64,000 nt of DNA from Plectrocnemia conspersa (lineage: Eukaryota > Arthropoda > Insecta > Trichoptera > Polycentropodidae), in contig VTFK01000006.1 of assembly GCA_009617715.1 (NCBI GenBank), positions 1,612,001 to 1,676,000 of the forward strand, read 5' to 3'. Both the position numbers and the translations under genes were made by a program. Every line of letters starts with the position of its first letter. Positions within the stretch are counted from its first letter, which is position 1. Of the stretch, positions 23,701 through 36,407 are shown piece by piece. The notes under the pieces are model-generated. The model was not told the DNA's origin, did not search any database, and saw nothing but the letters and a program-made list of their open reading frames with translations.

Positions 23701-26570
23701 ATTTTCAATCTATACACGTTAATTGCATATATACGAGAAGTATTCTAAAAAATGCTAAAAATATAAGATCACATATTATAAGTGTGTTATTTTACCCCAC
23801 ACCACTCTACTCTGTAACAAGTTAAAAATAAAATTGCTATTAAATGCAAATTGTCACTGAAGTAGAGCGTATTGACACAAATGTCGAGAGGGTTTTTCTC
23901 ATGAATAACATTATCTAAAATTTCCGCTTTTCAATTTTCGCGCTTATTGAATACTAACCGAATAAGTTATTTTGCATTTATTATGCATGGAGTTTTGTAT
24001 GTGTGTATGCGCCGGGGAACTAGGGGTGCCTAATAAGTTTTATAAATGGAAGGGCAATTTGCCACTTGAAACTACTCGTGACCCTAGCACAATCCGCTTT
24101 ATAGGGCGTGCGCTTATATTTTTTGTACATTATATGATAATAAAAAAATCACTACGAGTGATTTTCTAATTTTTTAAACTGCGCAGTTGATATTTTATTT
24201 TTAGTAAGATATATACATAATATTAAAAGTAAAACACATGTAATCAAACTATGATAATAATACATCGGTGAGATTAAGATTAGTTGAAGGAATAAGAGAG
24301 CATGCCAGGATATTCAAGTTTAAATATTTTTTTTTAAATATAAAATATCATTCACAGACACCCTATACCCAGTTACGACTTGTCGTCACAGTTTACACGC
24401 TCTTTTGATTTTAAATATCGAATTACGTGTGCGAAGGGTGGCGCCGTTTTAGTTTTCCAAAGATATTTTCCTGCTCTCTTCCCTTTCAATCATTCCGCCG
24501 ATTGTTTTGAAACAGTCGATGAAATTGCGATATAATCGACGTAATTCGTGCAATTCTAGTCCACTTTGGAAATTATTCTTTGTGATGTCTGAAAGAGTTG
24601 GCTTTTATAATAATGCGATAAATTGTACAGCAAAACCTCCCAGCTTGCGGTAAATTACAGAACAGGTAATCGTAACGGTTTAAAAATGTATAAGCACTTC
24701 GGATCATAGCTCTTCTTTTTCAACACAGAAGGAATTTAATATTAAAGTGTCATGTTTTACAACATGAAAGAGTGCTGTCATCTGATAGGAAACGAGCAAT
24801 CATTTGCTAGTTATAGTATTGCAACAAATGGCGTGCTTTCAATAATTAATTATTCATTGAAAAATCATTTGCAATGTTTGCACTCGTTCATTAAATTGTA
24901 AATATATATTATAACGATTTACTGAGTAATAATATAATTTTAACGATTTAAAAACTGAAATTAATAATATTTAATAAAATTATTATATTTTATATTATTT
25001 TATAGAACGGGCCCCAGGATTTTGTTCCCTCTCTTGCAACGTAAAGGCGCAGTCTTAGGAGTCCTTGGTGGGGCTTATAAAACTGCAAGAAAAAATAGTT
25101 TAAAGTGGTTCTGAATAACGTTGTTTTGTTTTGCGAACGGTCGCTTCACTGTGATATACTTCTTAATTAGTTTTTTATGTAAATATTATATATGAGAGTA
25201 ATATTTTGTTGCGTGATTTTACAAATATTAACCGCGATAAAAAAATAAAACAATTTGCACTTGCATAGGGTTAGTTAATTGTAAATGTCAAATGAAACAG
25301 TGGTGCAGTGTTGTGTGTAGTAGTCCGATTCGTGTTTTTATCAGCGCGTTTCCAAGAATCTTGGCATGCCAATCTTAAGAAACTATCGGAATACGGTGAT
25401 TCGTGCAAACGAAGGTGACGATTAAAAAATCAATGTAAAAATACAGTGTGTGTGCCATATATTAATTTTTATCCGGTTCGCAATCTTTAAAATACTCTAT
25501 GCGGTAAGCAGGTGAAACGGAAAAATAAAATGGAACGCATTCGTACGCGATAAAGTGTTGCACTCGGAAAAGAAAAACGTTAACTATAAATTATAATATA
25601 TTTATTTAAGAATTGCACGCTCATTTTTCTCTTTTGGTTAGCTCATTAAAAAGGCGTTAGAGCGCATTATATGATATATTCATGCACTATAATTAATATT
25701 TGTATTATATTTTAAACATACAATAATCTAAAGTCTAAATAAAAATGTGTTTGGCGGTCAAGTATTGATGACGCACTTGTCACTCAGCGCCATAAATCCA
25801 TTTATTTATTTTTTATCCCGGCTAGTGATAATAGATAGAATCACCTAAACAATAGATAACAGCCACTCGAAACTTTTCGTTATCAAAATATAATAAATGA
25901 CATTGAGATATAAAAAAACGGGTTGCGAAATTACGAGTTCCCATTCCCACAAAAAAATTAATTAATTCCCATATTAAACCATTGAATTTCTAGCGCAACA
26001 GTCATTTAAGTCCAGTATGCTAATCCCAGTTTGTCGTAATTAGTCGTGGCAGCAAAAAGTGAGTGAGCACTACACCTCCATTAGGCTGGCCCTGTGTATA
26101 AAACCAGACGCACAGCACTCAAATCAACAAATATTGTTTGAGACTTGCTTTTGATAACACACAACGTACGAATTCGAATTAAAAAGAGCCGAGATCGAGA
26201 AAGCAGCCGCTTCTCTTTTCATATCAACCCTGCTCCAGCTCGACTTTTAGATTCCAGAGCTCAACCCGTTTTGCGTAAACATAATTATACAGCTCTATGC
26301 AACCGTGACTAGTTTTTTGTACAAATATTATTTACAAACAAAAATAACTTTGCCACAATATAAAATATAAAATGTTATTTTATTTATTTTTTATATTGAA
26401 TATATATGTGATTATTTTTATTATTATTATTATAGGGTCATTATATAATTAATTAAACATACATTAATGATAAATATACTTTTTTTCAAATAGCTTAAAA
26501 TGTAAAAAGAAATACCATTTCATATTTATAATGCTACTTGTATGAAAAAATCATTAAAAATTAGTAAATA
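23701..26570. other. gene-free stretch
   Basis: No exon recognised. Mild GC islands are at about 24390-24560, 25010-25140 and 26040-26280. The last contains TATAAAA at 26097-26103 and a short segment, GAGAAAGCAGCCGCTTC (about 26197), that recurs inverted near 40160. Neither is enough to call a promoter or gene. Confidence 0.4.
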
Positions 26571-26574
26571 AACA

Positions 26575-27897
26575 TTTATTTATTTATTTATTTATTAAAA
26601 TTATAACCATCGTGACCTGACAGGCAAACCTAATGCGTCACGATAGTCAAAATTACTAATACATCATAATACATACAAATATAAACAAGACAAAACAACA
26701 GACACAAATCACCTCAACAGGTGTGCATTGTCCCATACGAACTGAACCAAAACTCCATATGTGCAGAGAAAATGTCAATATTACTATGGACAGAATTGAG
26801 CAGATAAATAGCCTTGGCCAGAGAAGAGTTGGCAAGTGCTCCAGTTCTACACTTAACAGGCAAGAATAGTGGACGCGACCGAGAACTATAACCACCTTCA
26901 GGAGCCCACATTTGAAGCTGCTCGAGCACTGAAGGATTGTCTACGATGCCCTTGAGCAATTTCCAGAAGTGTTTAATTACATAAACACTTCTGCGAGTCG
27001 ACAAAGAAACGTATCCCAGGGCTCCCAAAATAAAAGCACTGGGAAACAAGATCGGATAATACCCGTATTCCTTCAAGTATAAATATCGAAGAAATTTACG
27101 TTGTACTTTTTCCAGCTTCAATTCATTACATTGATTCATTACGCCTGGGATCCAAATGATGGAGCTAGTTTCTAGTATGCTGCGGACCAGAGTATCATAA
27201 AGAGTGCGCAATACTAAAGTATTCCTGCAGTAACGCGCATTTCTCAAGATAAAACCGAGCATTTTTAAGGATTTGCTATGAGTCTCTGCAATGTGCTGGC
27301 TAAATTTCCAACGTTCTTCGAAAGTCACTCCTAAATCCTTAGTTGAAGAAAACCTTTCCAGAAAATATCCGCCTAGATGGTATGAATATTTTGCCGGCGT
27401 TAATGACCTTGAAAATGAAATTGTGTGACATTTCTTTACACTGAAAGGCAATTGGTTATAGCAAGCCCATTTCCATATAGAGTTGAGATCCTCCTGTAGG
27501 TCGAGGGAATCAGAAATCGAATGCATTTTCTTGTAAATTTTCAAGTCATCTGCATATAATAAAAAAAATCTGAATGCTCTATTGCTGTTTCTATGTCATT
27601 AATGAACAATAAAAAAAACAACAATGGACCCAAATTGGATCCTTGAGGTACTCCAGTAGGGGTCTTATATCGTTCTGAAAAAAAGAGTTATTATACTTGA
27701 CGAATTGATATCTATTGGTCAAGTAATTTGAGAATAGATTTATGAGATCTTCAGAAAACCCGAAATTAGATAACTTTTTTTTACAAGTAAAGCATGGTTA
27801 ACTTTATCAAATGCTTTTTCAAAGTCTGTGTATATGACGTCCACTTGTACACCAGAGTCCAATGATTTTATGATGTGAATGAACATGACTGTTTTAA
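26575..27897 (-). pseudogene. 5'-truncated Jockey/CR1-like non-LTR retrotransposon (reverse transcriptase C-terminal half)
   Basis: Read on the minus strand from about 27897: VDVIYTDFEKAFDKVNHALL (RT motif with the first catalytic Asp), then TGVPQGSNLGPLLF and LLFINDI, then LLYADDLKIYKKM (catalytic YADD), then a 270-codon open stretch to the stop at 26714 with the KLEKVQRKFLRYL segment common in Jockey-clade elements. A run of eight T (27550-27557 region) between INDI and YADD breaks the frame, and another break occurs near 27775. A short 3' untranslated part ends in a (TTTA)n tail at 26575-26596, the expected LINE end. The endonuclease and ORF1 are missing through 5' truncation. Clade placement is by motif impression. 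Confidence 0.87.
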
Positions 27898-30256
27898 CAA
27901 AAAATATATAAATATTTGCGATTTTTTATTATCTTAAGACCACTGGTTGTTATCTCGACTTTTTTAAGGCTATATAAAATTTGTTGATAAGGAATATTCA
28001 AGGACGCAGCAGAAATCACCATAAATATCAGTTTATAATAGGATTAGTCTTGGCGGAAGGTATTGCTATGTTAGTTAAAGTGATATGAGACAAGCAACGT
28101 TAGCTTTAAAAATGATTCTCATATGTTGGTAATGTAAATAATTGGGAGACACTTGTAGATAGTTCACAATTGTTCTGATGTAGTAATTTATAATATTTTT
28201 TATGAAAATAATTAAATACAACTATCTTTTAGCACATCTGACAATTAACAGCTCGTACCAGAAAAACTATATTTTTGTATGTTAAAAATGTGCGATAAGC
28301 AATGCGTCTACTGCGTAAAAACCATTAGTATCATCTACCTCTTGCATTGATGTTTTTAAAGTTTAATTTCAATAGTCAAGCGATGCAATTGGATCATCAA
28401 CATCCGTATCTATGATTCGCCAAGGCTATTTCGAATCAAGAGTATAAAATATGTGACGCTTTGTTACATCACACGATTTATAACGAGAAGATCAGAGACA
28501 TGCAGCTCACCGGACCAGGACCTGCAGTCACACTAGTAACTAGAGGCATCAGTGGATCACTTTTCCACTAGATTCTCCATCAGCACACAGTCTACTCAAT
28601 ATATACCTCGACACTATTGATCTGTGGTAAGTTGTACTTAATTGAATAAACTGATACATGCTTTTCCGACGTCTATTTTGGCTTCAGAGTCACATCCCTT
28701 TGGCCTCAAAACTCAAAAAAATCAAGGTTTATAAGATTTTATAAAAATGAAATAATTTGATTTTATTTTGATTGATACAATTATTATTTAAAATAAAAAA
28801 AAATTATTGATTTTTCTTGCTTTTCATATTTTAAAAAAACAAGGAAATAAAGTGTTCACATTGAGGTCCAATATGGGTCAGATGCAAGTGTGATTTGTGC
28901 ACTTGCGGAACGCGATTTCCGTCATCCGAATATAAATTATTATTATGCGCTTTGACACGAAATGCCACATATAATAATATTTTATTAATATAATAAACTA
29001 GCTGCTTTATTATAATAAGCAACGTGGCCTTGTGTGAGCGTTTTTTCGTAAAATGTTGAAAATTAATTTGTAAAAATATGCATGGTTTTGTATTATAAAA
29101 AGAATTATTAGAAAATCTTTAGAATTAGATTTAAATTAGAGAGCTTTTAATGAAAAGCTGCATTGCAAAGAAAAACAATAAAGACATTAACAACAATACC
29201 AATTTTATTAATAATGTATATTTTTTACGCATGGATGAAATTATTTGTGTGTATGTTATGAAAATATTTTTCTCGCAATATTAAATTCTACTTTATATTA
29301 AACGTTTATGAAAATTTTCATTTAATCGTCGGGGGATGGGGAGTGAAGATACTGAAATACCAACCCTCCTCCTCCATGGGCATTATTAAAACTGGAAAGT
29401 TGCGAAACCAGAAGAAATTGCAATTATGATGCGAACGCTGTCTAATATCTGATAATTACCGGCCCGTAAGATTATTAAAAATACCTCTTCTATTAACGAG
29501 CACAAGATGTGCCTTAATAAACACGGTTATTGCTGCGAATACGAGTGAATTATAGCACTCAGCATTTTTTTAAATATAATATATATTGAATATAATAAAA
29601 TAACTAATTTATTTATTTTAAAATTATTTAAAAAACGAACAGAAATATACATTAAGAATAAACGAATAAAATCTATTTTGTCGGCAAGATTAATTATAGT
29701 TATAGTTAATAAAACTTATCTTAGCCTTAAATGTAATATATAGATTGCAAATACATTTCAATACAATATTTTTAGTATCTTATCATCACATATTGCAGTA
29801 GCACATACTTACTTGACATGTGCAAATGTCACGTCGCTACTGCTTACCGTTTGGGAGGAGTTCTTGTGACAGACAGAAACATGCTTTTTTCTGTTTTATA
29901 GTATAGATATGCTAGATAATGAATTATTTTATGACTTGTTTTGTAATATTATATTCTGAAAACAGGGAAATACATATATTATATCCGCTAAAAAACGCAT
30001 ATTTTTATAAAAAAAAATTGTAGTATGTGTATATATATATATATTTATAATTATATTATTTTTTCTCTTATATATTTAATAGGTATAGTAACATTTCTTA
30101 AAAAGGTTTCAGGAAAGTTTCAACGATAAAATTAAGCGAATAGGCTAAATATTTATTATATATTTTTAATAAATTTTAATTACTGTATATTTATATTAAT
30201 AGTGTTAATATTCTCATTGATACTATAATAAATTGTAAATAAGGTTTAGCCTAATA
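27898..30256. other. gene-free stretch with one LTR-like or UTR-like segment
   Basis: No coding exon recognised. The segment 28450-28700 is GC-richer, begins near TGTGACGCTTTGTTACATCA, has AATAAA at about 28643 and ends near GGCCTCA. It could be a solo LTR fragment or an old 3' end, but no direct target duplication is found. The rest is AT-rich. Confidence 0.3.
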
Positions 30257-30972
30257 GCTGGCCATACACGCGCGGATCTGTTCGTTGCGAATGTCTGGCG
30301 GACAAATCCGATCGTATATGGTGAGAAAAGACATAGATATGTCTGTCAGCTGTTTGTGCTCAGCGTCAAAGCCGTTTTTTGACATAATTAAATACAAATA
30401 GTAATGAAATACGCATATATATTTTTTGTTAAAAAATCTCAATACTTGTTTTTGAATTTTATGAGAATATTATTTGCCCTAAGGCACATCTAAACCAAAT
30501 TTTGTCCAATAGGAGAGCGCAAAAAACAATTATCTCTTCTCAGAAGTCAAAAATCCACGTCAAAAGCAATAAAATCGTGCCGTCGCCGTCGCAGTGGGAA
30601 CGCTAGCGTTCCCACTGCGACGGCGCCGACACGATTTTATTGCTTTTGACGTGAATTTTTGACTTCTGAGAAGGGATAATTGTTTTTGCGCTCCCCAATT
30701 GACCAAAATTCGGTTTGAATATACTTTGATCAGCCCTCTTATATCAAAAGTGCATAGTAATATCAGTAAGGATAGCTATCATATTTTTAAAACATAGTGT
30801 AATATTGAAATGCAGACTTACTATGGAGCAATATATGAAATGCGATGTACTGTACTTATTTTATTCTGAGAGATGTGTTGACTGTATTTTGGACTTGCCC
30901 TAAACTATAATTAGTTTTAGAACTTTCACTAGGTTAGATTTGGGTTTGAACAGCAAATGGACGTTTCGCGGA
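30257..30972 (+). mobile_element. hairpin-family element, copy A
   Basis: A non-autonomous element in three parts. The left end (GGCCATACACGCGCGGATCT onward) is shared with copy B. The core hairpin is 30492-30716: its arms of about 110 bases are near-perfect inverted copies meeting at GGGAACGCTAGCGTTCCC (30596-30613). The right flank (GATCAGCCCTCTTATAT onward, ending near GGACGTTTCGCG) is shared with the copies at 35.7, 46, 51.5 and 57 kb. It carries no open reading frame of note, and the outer ends show no simple TIR. Confidence 0.75.
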
Positions 30973-31877
30973 TAATAAAAAAAAACACGAACCTACAAAG
31001 AAAAATATCAGAAATATGTAACTATGGATTCTTTTCGTGAATGAAATATTTGGATACCAAGAAAAAGATTTTAAATGTAATAATCTGAATAAAAGAACAA
31101 ATGAAATTTAGTTTTAAAATATACATTATTGTTTTTTAAATATATATAATACGATAACTATAATATTATTATATAAATTAGAAATTGGGTATTTGTTTAA
31201 AAATAAAATATTGTTTTTAATCATAACACGATAATTTTTTTATATAATTTATTCGTTAATATAATTACACTTATTTATAAAAAGCACAACCCTAATAATC
31301 TCTATAATATGTACCACGAAATATTATAGTATCTAATATACATATATTGTTAAATTAATTAATCTACTACATCTTGCTGTTTTACTATCAGCAAGAACCA
31401 ACTTAGGGTTTGTGGTGTTTCAAGACATTCGACACTATAATGGGTTTACCGCCTCAAGCTAGACGCCACCCTCTATAAAACTATAAAGCATATTATATAA
31501 GTTAAACATATAAATAATAATACTATAAAACATGAAATTGGACATTTTTGTCTAATACAAATAATTCACATCAACGCAATCTAATTGATATCGAATTTGC
31601 TGATAATATTCACCCCATTTTTGCTAAGTACACTTATCTTGTCTTTAACCCAATAAAATAGGGGGCGAAATCCTTGATTTTCACATCATCACTTTATTAT
31701 ATATTTTATAATATAACTTTACTGCGTTACTTTATTTTTTAAGACATTGAACATTGCCATTATGGATAGTGCCACACCTTTATTTAATTTTAATACCGAC
31801 GCCCTAAAATATGTAATAAGCTTCAATGGATGCTAATAAAATTCTAAGAGTGAAAAATATAATAATAATACTTATTT
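30973..31877. other. intergenic, including the 3' untranslated region of the P450 gene
   Basis: AT-rich. On the minus strand AATAAA at 31784-31779 lies about 95 bases past the P450 stop and is a reasonable poly(A) signal. Nothing else recognised. Confidence 0.4.
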
Positions 31878-34145
31878 TCATTGTCTATCCCTCTTTTTAA
31901 TTTCTAAAAAATAACCCAGAGTAGATCTTACAGATATATCTGAATGTACAGGTAGATTTTCCATTTTTAAATTCGATTTCAATTCGAAGTTTCTTAATAT
32001 ATGTATAGCAGCAGTTTTAAGTGTATCAACTCCGAAAGCTTGACCTAAAAATATTTATTTATAACAATAGTGATTTTTATTGTAAATATATTTTAATTAG
32101 CTTACCGATACAGTTTCTTAGACCGGCACTGAAAGGGATGTAAGAAAAATGAGGACGTTTTAGTGAATTTTCCGGTAGAAATCTTTCTGGTATATAAAGA
32201 TTTGGCGAATCCCAATATTTTGGATCACGATGGAGCAAAAAGTTTGAGATCAAAATAGTCGTGCCTTCTGGTATTATCATATTCCCTAAAATTGACATAC
32301 AAATTAAAATTAAGATTAGATTAAAATACATTAATATTAAATAATTACTAGTTTTTAATATAAAATCTCCATCAACGCGTCTGAATTGAATCGGTCCTGT
32401 AGGAAAAAGTCTACTGATTTCTTTCAAGCACAAGTCCAAATAAGACATCTGGGAAAGTTCTGCTGAAGTAACAGGAGCATCTAATTCGTCTGAGAATACA
32501 GTTTTTATTTCGTTCCAAATTAAATCCTGGCATCTTTTATGCATTCCCATCATTAACATAAAAAAACTCAAGGATGTGTATAGCGTATCTAGACCCTGTA
32601 ATTAAATAATTAGATTTATGTTATACATAGCTTTAATTATAAATACTTACAGCATTCCAAATGTTGTTGAAAGCAGCATATATATCTTCCATTTGAAGTT
32701 GACCTTCTGAAAGTGCTTTGGATAAAACGTCGGTTGGAGTTTTTGGTAATTTAGATGAGCTCTCATTATCATCTACGAATATTAATTATTTATGTATAGT
32801 CAATATGATAATAATATTAATATAATAATACCTTTATAATCCATGACTGTGGATTGTTTATTGTTATTGATATAAGGCTGGAATTTCTGTCTTAAATGTT
32901 CATAGTAAAAATCTACGTAAATTGTATATAATTTTTTCATTTTTATACCAGATTTTGTGAATTGATACAGAAAGTCGCTTTCCAGCCAAATCTTACACAT
33001 TCTTTCGTGTATTAAAACTCCAATACTAAACATATATAAAAAATAATCATTTTACAATACTACTCACAAATGATAATCATATCTATTTTAAGTCCAAGAC
33101 ATAATAAATAAAAAAAACACTTGGGTTTAAGTCTAGACTTATATTACATTTATCATTTATGTATATTGATAAGATTAATTTTAAATATGAATGATTAAAA
33201 TATTTAATTTCCTATGTATATTGTAAAATTTTTTATAAAAATCACTCACTCGGCTGTTGTAAATAAAACATGGTCCAGCTTTCCATTATAAAAGTTGGCT
33301 TTGCAGTCAAATAAACCATCTGAAAATTTATGCAATATTAAGATAATTGATTAACACTTTTATATAAATTAATTTTAATTTACCGAATAAATTATCAGCG
33401 GCCCATCTTAAAGTATATTTGCGAACATCTACAGGACCATTATTGCAAGTTTCCATTAAATTATCAATTAAATACTTTGCATATAGTTCATTGAATGTTT
33501 GATACTGTTTTGTGCTTATTATACTAAAAGATGGATTTAGAATGTTACGATGCTTTTTCCAAATAGGTCCTTTATTAAAAATAAACATTATTAAGCATCC
33601 TGAATTAATTGAAAATATTTGTAATATTTTTTACCAGAAGCAGCTAAAAGTGAATGTCCAATATATTTAGCTAACATATCATATTTTTTGCCTTTGAAAG
33701 CAGCTTGTTTACACAATAATACGCACTTAAAAAATTACATAAGTTTATATTATATAATTTAAAAATATTTATTAGAATAAGAAGCATATAATTTACTTCA
33801 ATATCACTTGGTTCTGAGAGCACTATGCACAGTTCTGGTCCCATCCATATTCTGAACAAATCACCGTATTTATTTTTAAAACCGAGGATTTTATTAATCA
33901 TTCCTAAATTTTAGATAATTAAATATTAGGTATTTATATTATTTTAATATTAAATAAAATAATATTGTACCCCGCTGTGCAGAAAACATTCCAATATTAT
34001 GCGCGTTTCCAATTATTGGTAACGAATTCGGTCCAGGTAAGTTAAGGGATAATCTGTATAATTTTCTTCTCGACCATATAATTTTAATTATAATTGCAGT
34101 GAATAATAGAGCAAGTAATTCAAAAGTCAAAAGTTGTGAAATCAT
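31878..34145 (-). CDS. CYP4-clan cytochrome P450, ten exons, complete
   Basis: Microsomal haem monooxygenase; CYP4-clan members oxidise fatty acids, hormones or xenobiotics with NADPH-P450 reductase. Exons (descending): 34145-33971, 33903-33797, 33725-33635, 33569-33384, 33319-33250, 33025-32832, 32772-32651, 32595-32349, 32285-32106, 32044-31878, giving 512 residues, a normal length. Introns are 55-71 bp except one of 224 bp; all are GT-AG. Visible parts: N-terminal membrane anchor (about 5-25), PGPNSLPIIGN hinge (37-47), helix C WKKHR (128-132), I-helix AGLDT (315-319, split by intron 7), K-helix EISR (374-377), PERF (430-433), haem loop FSAGLRNCIG with Cys456, and a typical C-terminus. The usual CYP4 I-helix signature is poorly kept: the position of the haem-linking Glu is Ala. 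Hence clan rather than subfamily is given. Intron 8 (63 bp) is in frame and stop-free, so its retention would add 21 residues. No defects seen; substrate unknown. Confidence 0.9.
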
Positions 34146-34184
34146 TTTATATCTTGATAATTTATAATATCGTGTCACACTTTG

Positions 34185-34218
34185 CGTATTGTCTTAGTGA
34201 CAGTTGTGTTTAGACTGA
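34185..34218 (-). promoter_or_regulatory. possible TATA-less core promoter of the P450 gene (initiator plus DPE-like)
   Basis: Minus-strand TCAGTC (34218-34213) fits the arthropod initiator TCAGTY and would put the start site at 34216, 71 bases upstream of the ATG. ATACG at +28 to +32 matches four of five positions of the downstream promoter element consensus. There is no TATA box at -30. Confidence 0.4.
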
Positions 34219-35289
34219 ATGAAATGACTCGGTTGTGTTGTTGTGATTGTTTTTAATATAACCACAAAAATGTATTTTTAATATTTAAGCTCAGAAGACA
34301 ACCTTCTTTGAAAGAAGGATGCACGAAGACTAGAGTTGAGTTGAAGAAAATATTCATTACCAAGGAAAAAGTATGCTTGTTAGTAAACAGGTTTAATGTT
34401 TCTACTTCAGTACATATACAATTAATGTAAAAACTTGTTTTGTTAACAAGCTTTATAAATATATAATAGTCAAAGGTTCTAGAAAATATTTTTTTAATTT
34501 TTTTTATTTGCTTTGACAGTCGATTTTTGTTTTCTAGATTATGTAAAAAATAAAAATTTAATCTCACTGAAATTAATTTAAGGTTCAATTTTTTTTACAA
34601 CTATAAAACTATGGAAAAGTCGCTTAAGTTTATCGACTATTAATACAATAATCTTAAATTTACATATTACCATTATAAAAATAGAATATATATTAATCTA
34701 GTGCTCGTACAACACAATGTATTTATAACAACTATATTTTTTATGACCTTTCACTTATAACCTTTTATCTTCAACATTATACTCAAAAAATATTGATTGC
34801 ATTAGTATGTAACTGGGTTTAGATTATTTTTTTTTTAATAAATATATGGCATAATAAAATAACTTATTATTTATTGCAAAAGTTGCTTATATTGGTGAAT
34901 AGAGATTATGATTTTCGGTCATTTTTGCTATCCTAAGAATTAAGACTAGAGACATGTTAGTATCTAGGATTTTTTATATATTTATAAATTATTGAGAAAA
35001 ACGTGAATTCAATATATGACTAATATACTAATATTGACAACTACCCATAATCAGTGCGTGCAAATTAATTTGTAGATAATTGAAAAGAGCCGTAATTAAT
35101 TTTCATATGTATTTTAAAACAACGGCGTTTTAGCGGTATGCTTAAAAGAAATATTAGAAAAATTAAATTAGCTAACGGGATATATTATAAACGGCACAAA
35201 TTTAATTTACCGTTAATTTTAATTATACCGTTCTTTGATTTGAGCAGGTATGAAACTAAATTTCATTATTGCCGGATTTATGCAACCGA
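34219..35289. other. gene-free AT-rich stretch
   Basis: Nothing recognised beyond A/T runs. Confidence 0.4.
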
Positions 35290-35690
35290 ATGGACTTATT
35301 AAAACAGCTATTACTATCAAATGATATAATAAACTTCAGTAGAAACAAACTTTATGAAGCGATGTCAAAGTTTGAAGTACCAAATAAGTTCATACCTCAC
35401 CAGACCTACAATGAGAAATCAGAGACGCAAAAATCTGCCCAAATTTAGACTATATAAATACAACAAATCCGATAGTTGGTCTATGTATATGATAATGATA
35501 AAATTAGACGCTCAAAATGAGTCTTTTAAAAAGATGCTAAAGTTAAAAAAAATTAGTGAAGATGTCCAAATTCGATGCAGTGTATGACAAGGATGCATCT
35601 TATTACCGTTGTTATTTTTTTTAAAGATCTAAGTCTAGATGATAGTGATTTGAGGATACTAGTGAATGGCATACTTATAAATAACATTAC
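35290..35690 (+). pseudogene. reverse-transcriptase fragment of a second non-LTR retrotransposon
   Basis: Shifting-frame translation gives KLYEAMSKFEVPNKFI and LTRPTMRN (35345-35420), a QGCILLPLLF block (about 35588-35620; consensus RQGCxLSPLLF) and ILVNGILINNI (about 35658-35690). These follow each other in that order in RTE- and related LINE reverse transcriptases. Several stops and frameshifts are present. The fragment ends exactly where hairpin element B begins, so B may have inserted into it or truncated it. Confidence 0.65.
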
Positions 35691-36275
35691 ATTTTCACAT
35701 ATTGCGCCACAGTTCGTCTGCATTTCTATAGTACACTACGTTTTAAAAATATGATAGCTATCCTTACCGATATTAATATGGACTTCTAATATAAGAGGGC
35801 TGATCAAAGTATATTCAAAGCGAATTTTGGTCAATAGGAGAGCGCAAAAACAATTATCACTTCTCAGAAGGCAAAAATTCACGTCAAAAGCAATAAAATC
35901 GTGTCGGGGCCGTCGTTTCGGGAACGAGCGCTCCACTGCGACGGCCCCGACACGATTTTATTGCTTTTGACGTGGATTTTTGACTTCTGAGAAGTGATAA
36001 TTGTTTTTTGCGCTCTCCTATTGGGCAAAATTTGGTTTAGATGTGCCTTAGGGCAAATAATATTATCATAAAATTCAAAAACAACCTATGAGATGCGTAT
36101 TTCATTAATATTTGTATTTAATTATGTCAAAAAAACCTGGCTGATGGCTTTGACACTAAACACGGACAGCTGACATACAAATCTATGTCTTTTCTCACCA
36201 CACACGATCGGATTTGTCCGCCAGACATCCGCGAGGAACAGATCCGTCAGACAAATCCCCGCGTGTACGGCCAAC
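35691..36275 (-). mobile_element. hairpin-family element, copy B (inverted relative to copy A)
   Basis: Same architecture as copy A on the opposite strand. The right flank (35691-35819) is shortened, the core hairpin is 35820-36039, and the A-type left end runs to GTACGGCCAAC (36275). The hairpin tip differs: it has acquired GGGCCGTCGTTTCGGG on one side, leaving an imperfect loop around 35920-35935. Inside the left end, CCGTACACG..GGATTTGTC and its inverted partner form a smaller second hairpin (36198-36273). Confidence 0.75.
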
Positions 36276-36309
36276 TAATATACAACATATTATATTATCA
36301 AGTCAAGTA

Positions 36310-36407
36310 CAATTATCTCTTCTCAGAAGTCAAATATTCACGTCAAAATCAATAAAATCGTGATGGCGCCGTCGCAGTGAGAACGCTAGATAACGGGCGT
36401 TCCCAGT
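36310..36407. repeat. single hairpin-family arm
   Basis: AATTATCTCTTCTCAGAAGT through GCGCCGTCGCAGTGAGAACG is one arm of the core hairpin plus its loop end (ACGCTAGATAACGGGCGTTC). The opposite arm is missing. It lies only about 35 bases from copy B. Confidence 0.7.

Noticed and set aside
26090..26125. core promoter suggested by TATAAAA at 26097
   Set aside because: The candidate initiator is too close (24 bases) and no downstream exon is recognisable.
28450..28700. solo LTR
   Set aside because: TG..CA ends can be chosen, but no matching target duplication or second copy is present.
30251..30442. 63-codon minus-strand frame in the left end of hairpin copy A
   Set aside because: It lies in repeat sequence and is not kept in copy B.
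33570..33599. earlier acceptor for P450 exon 4 at 33600
   Set aside because: It would leave a 35-bp intron and add ten residues where relatives align without a gap; the acceptor at 33570 gives a 65-bp intron and a standard GPIWKKHR junction.
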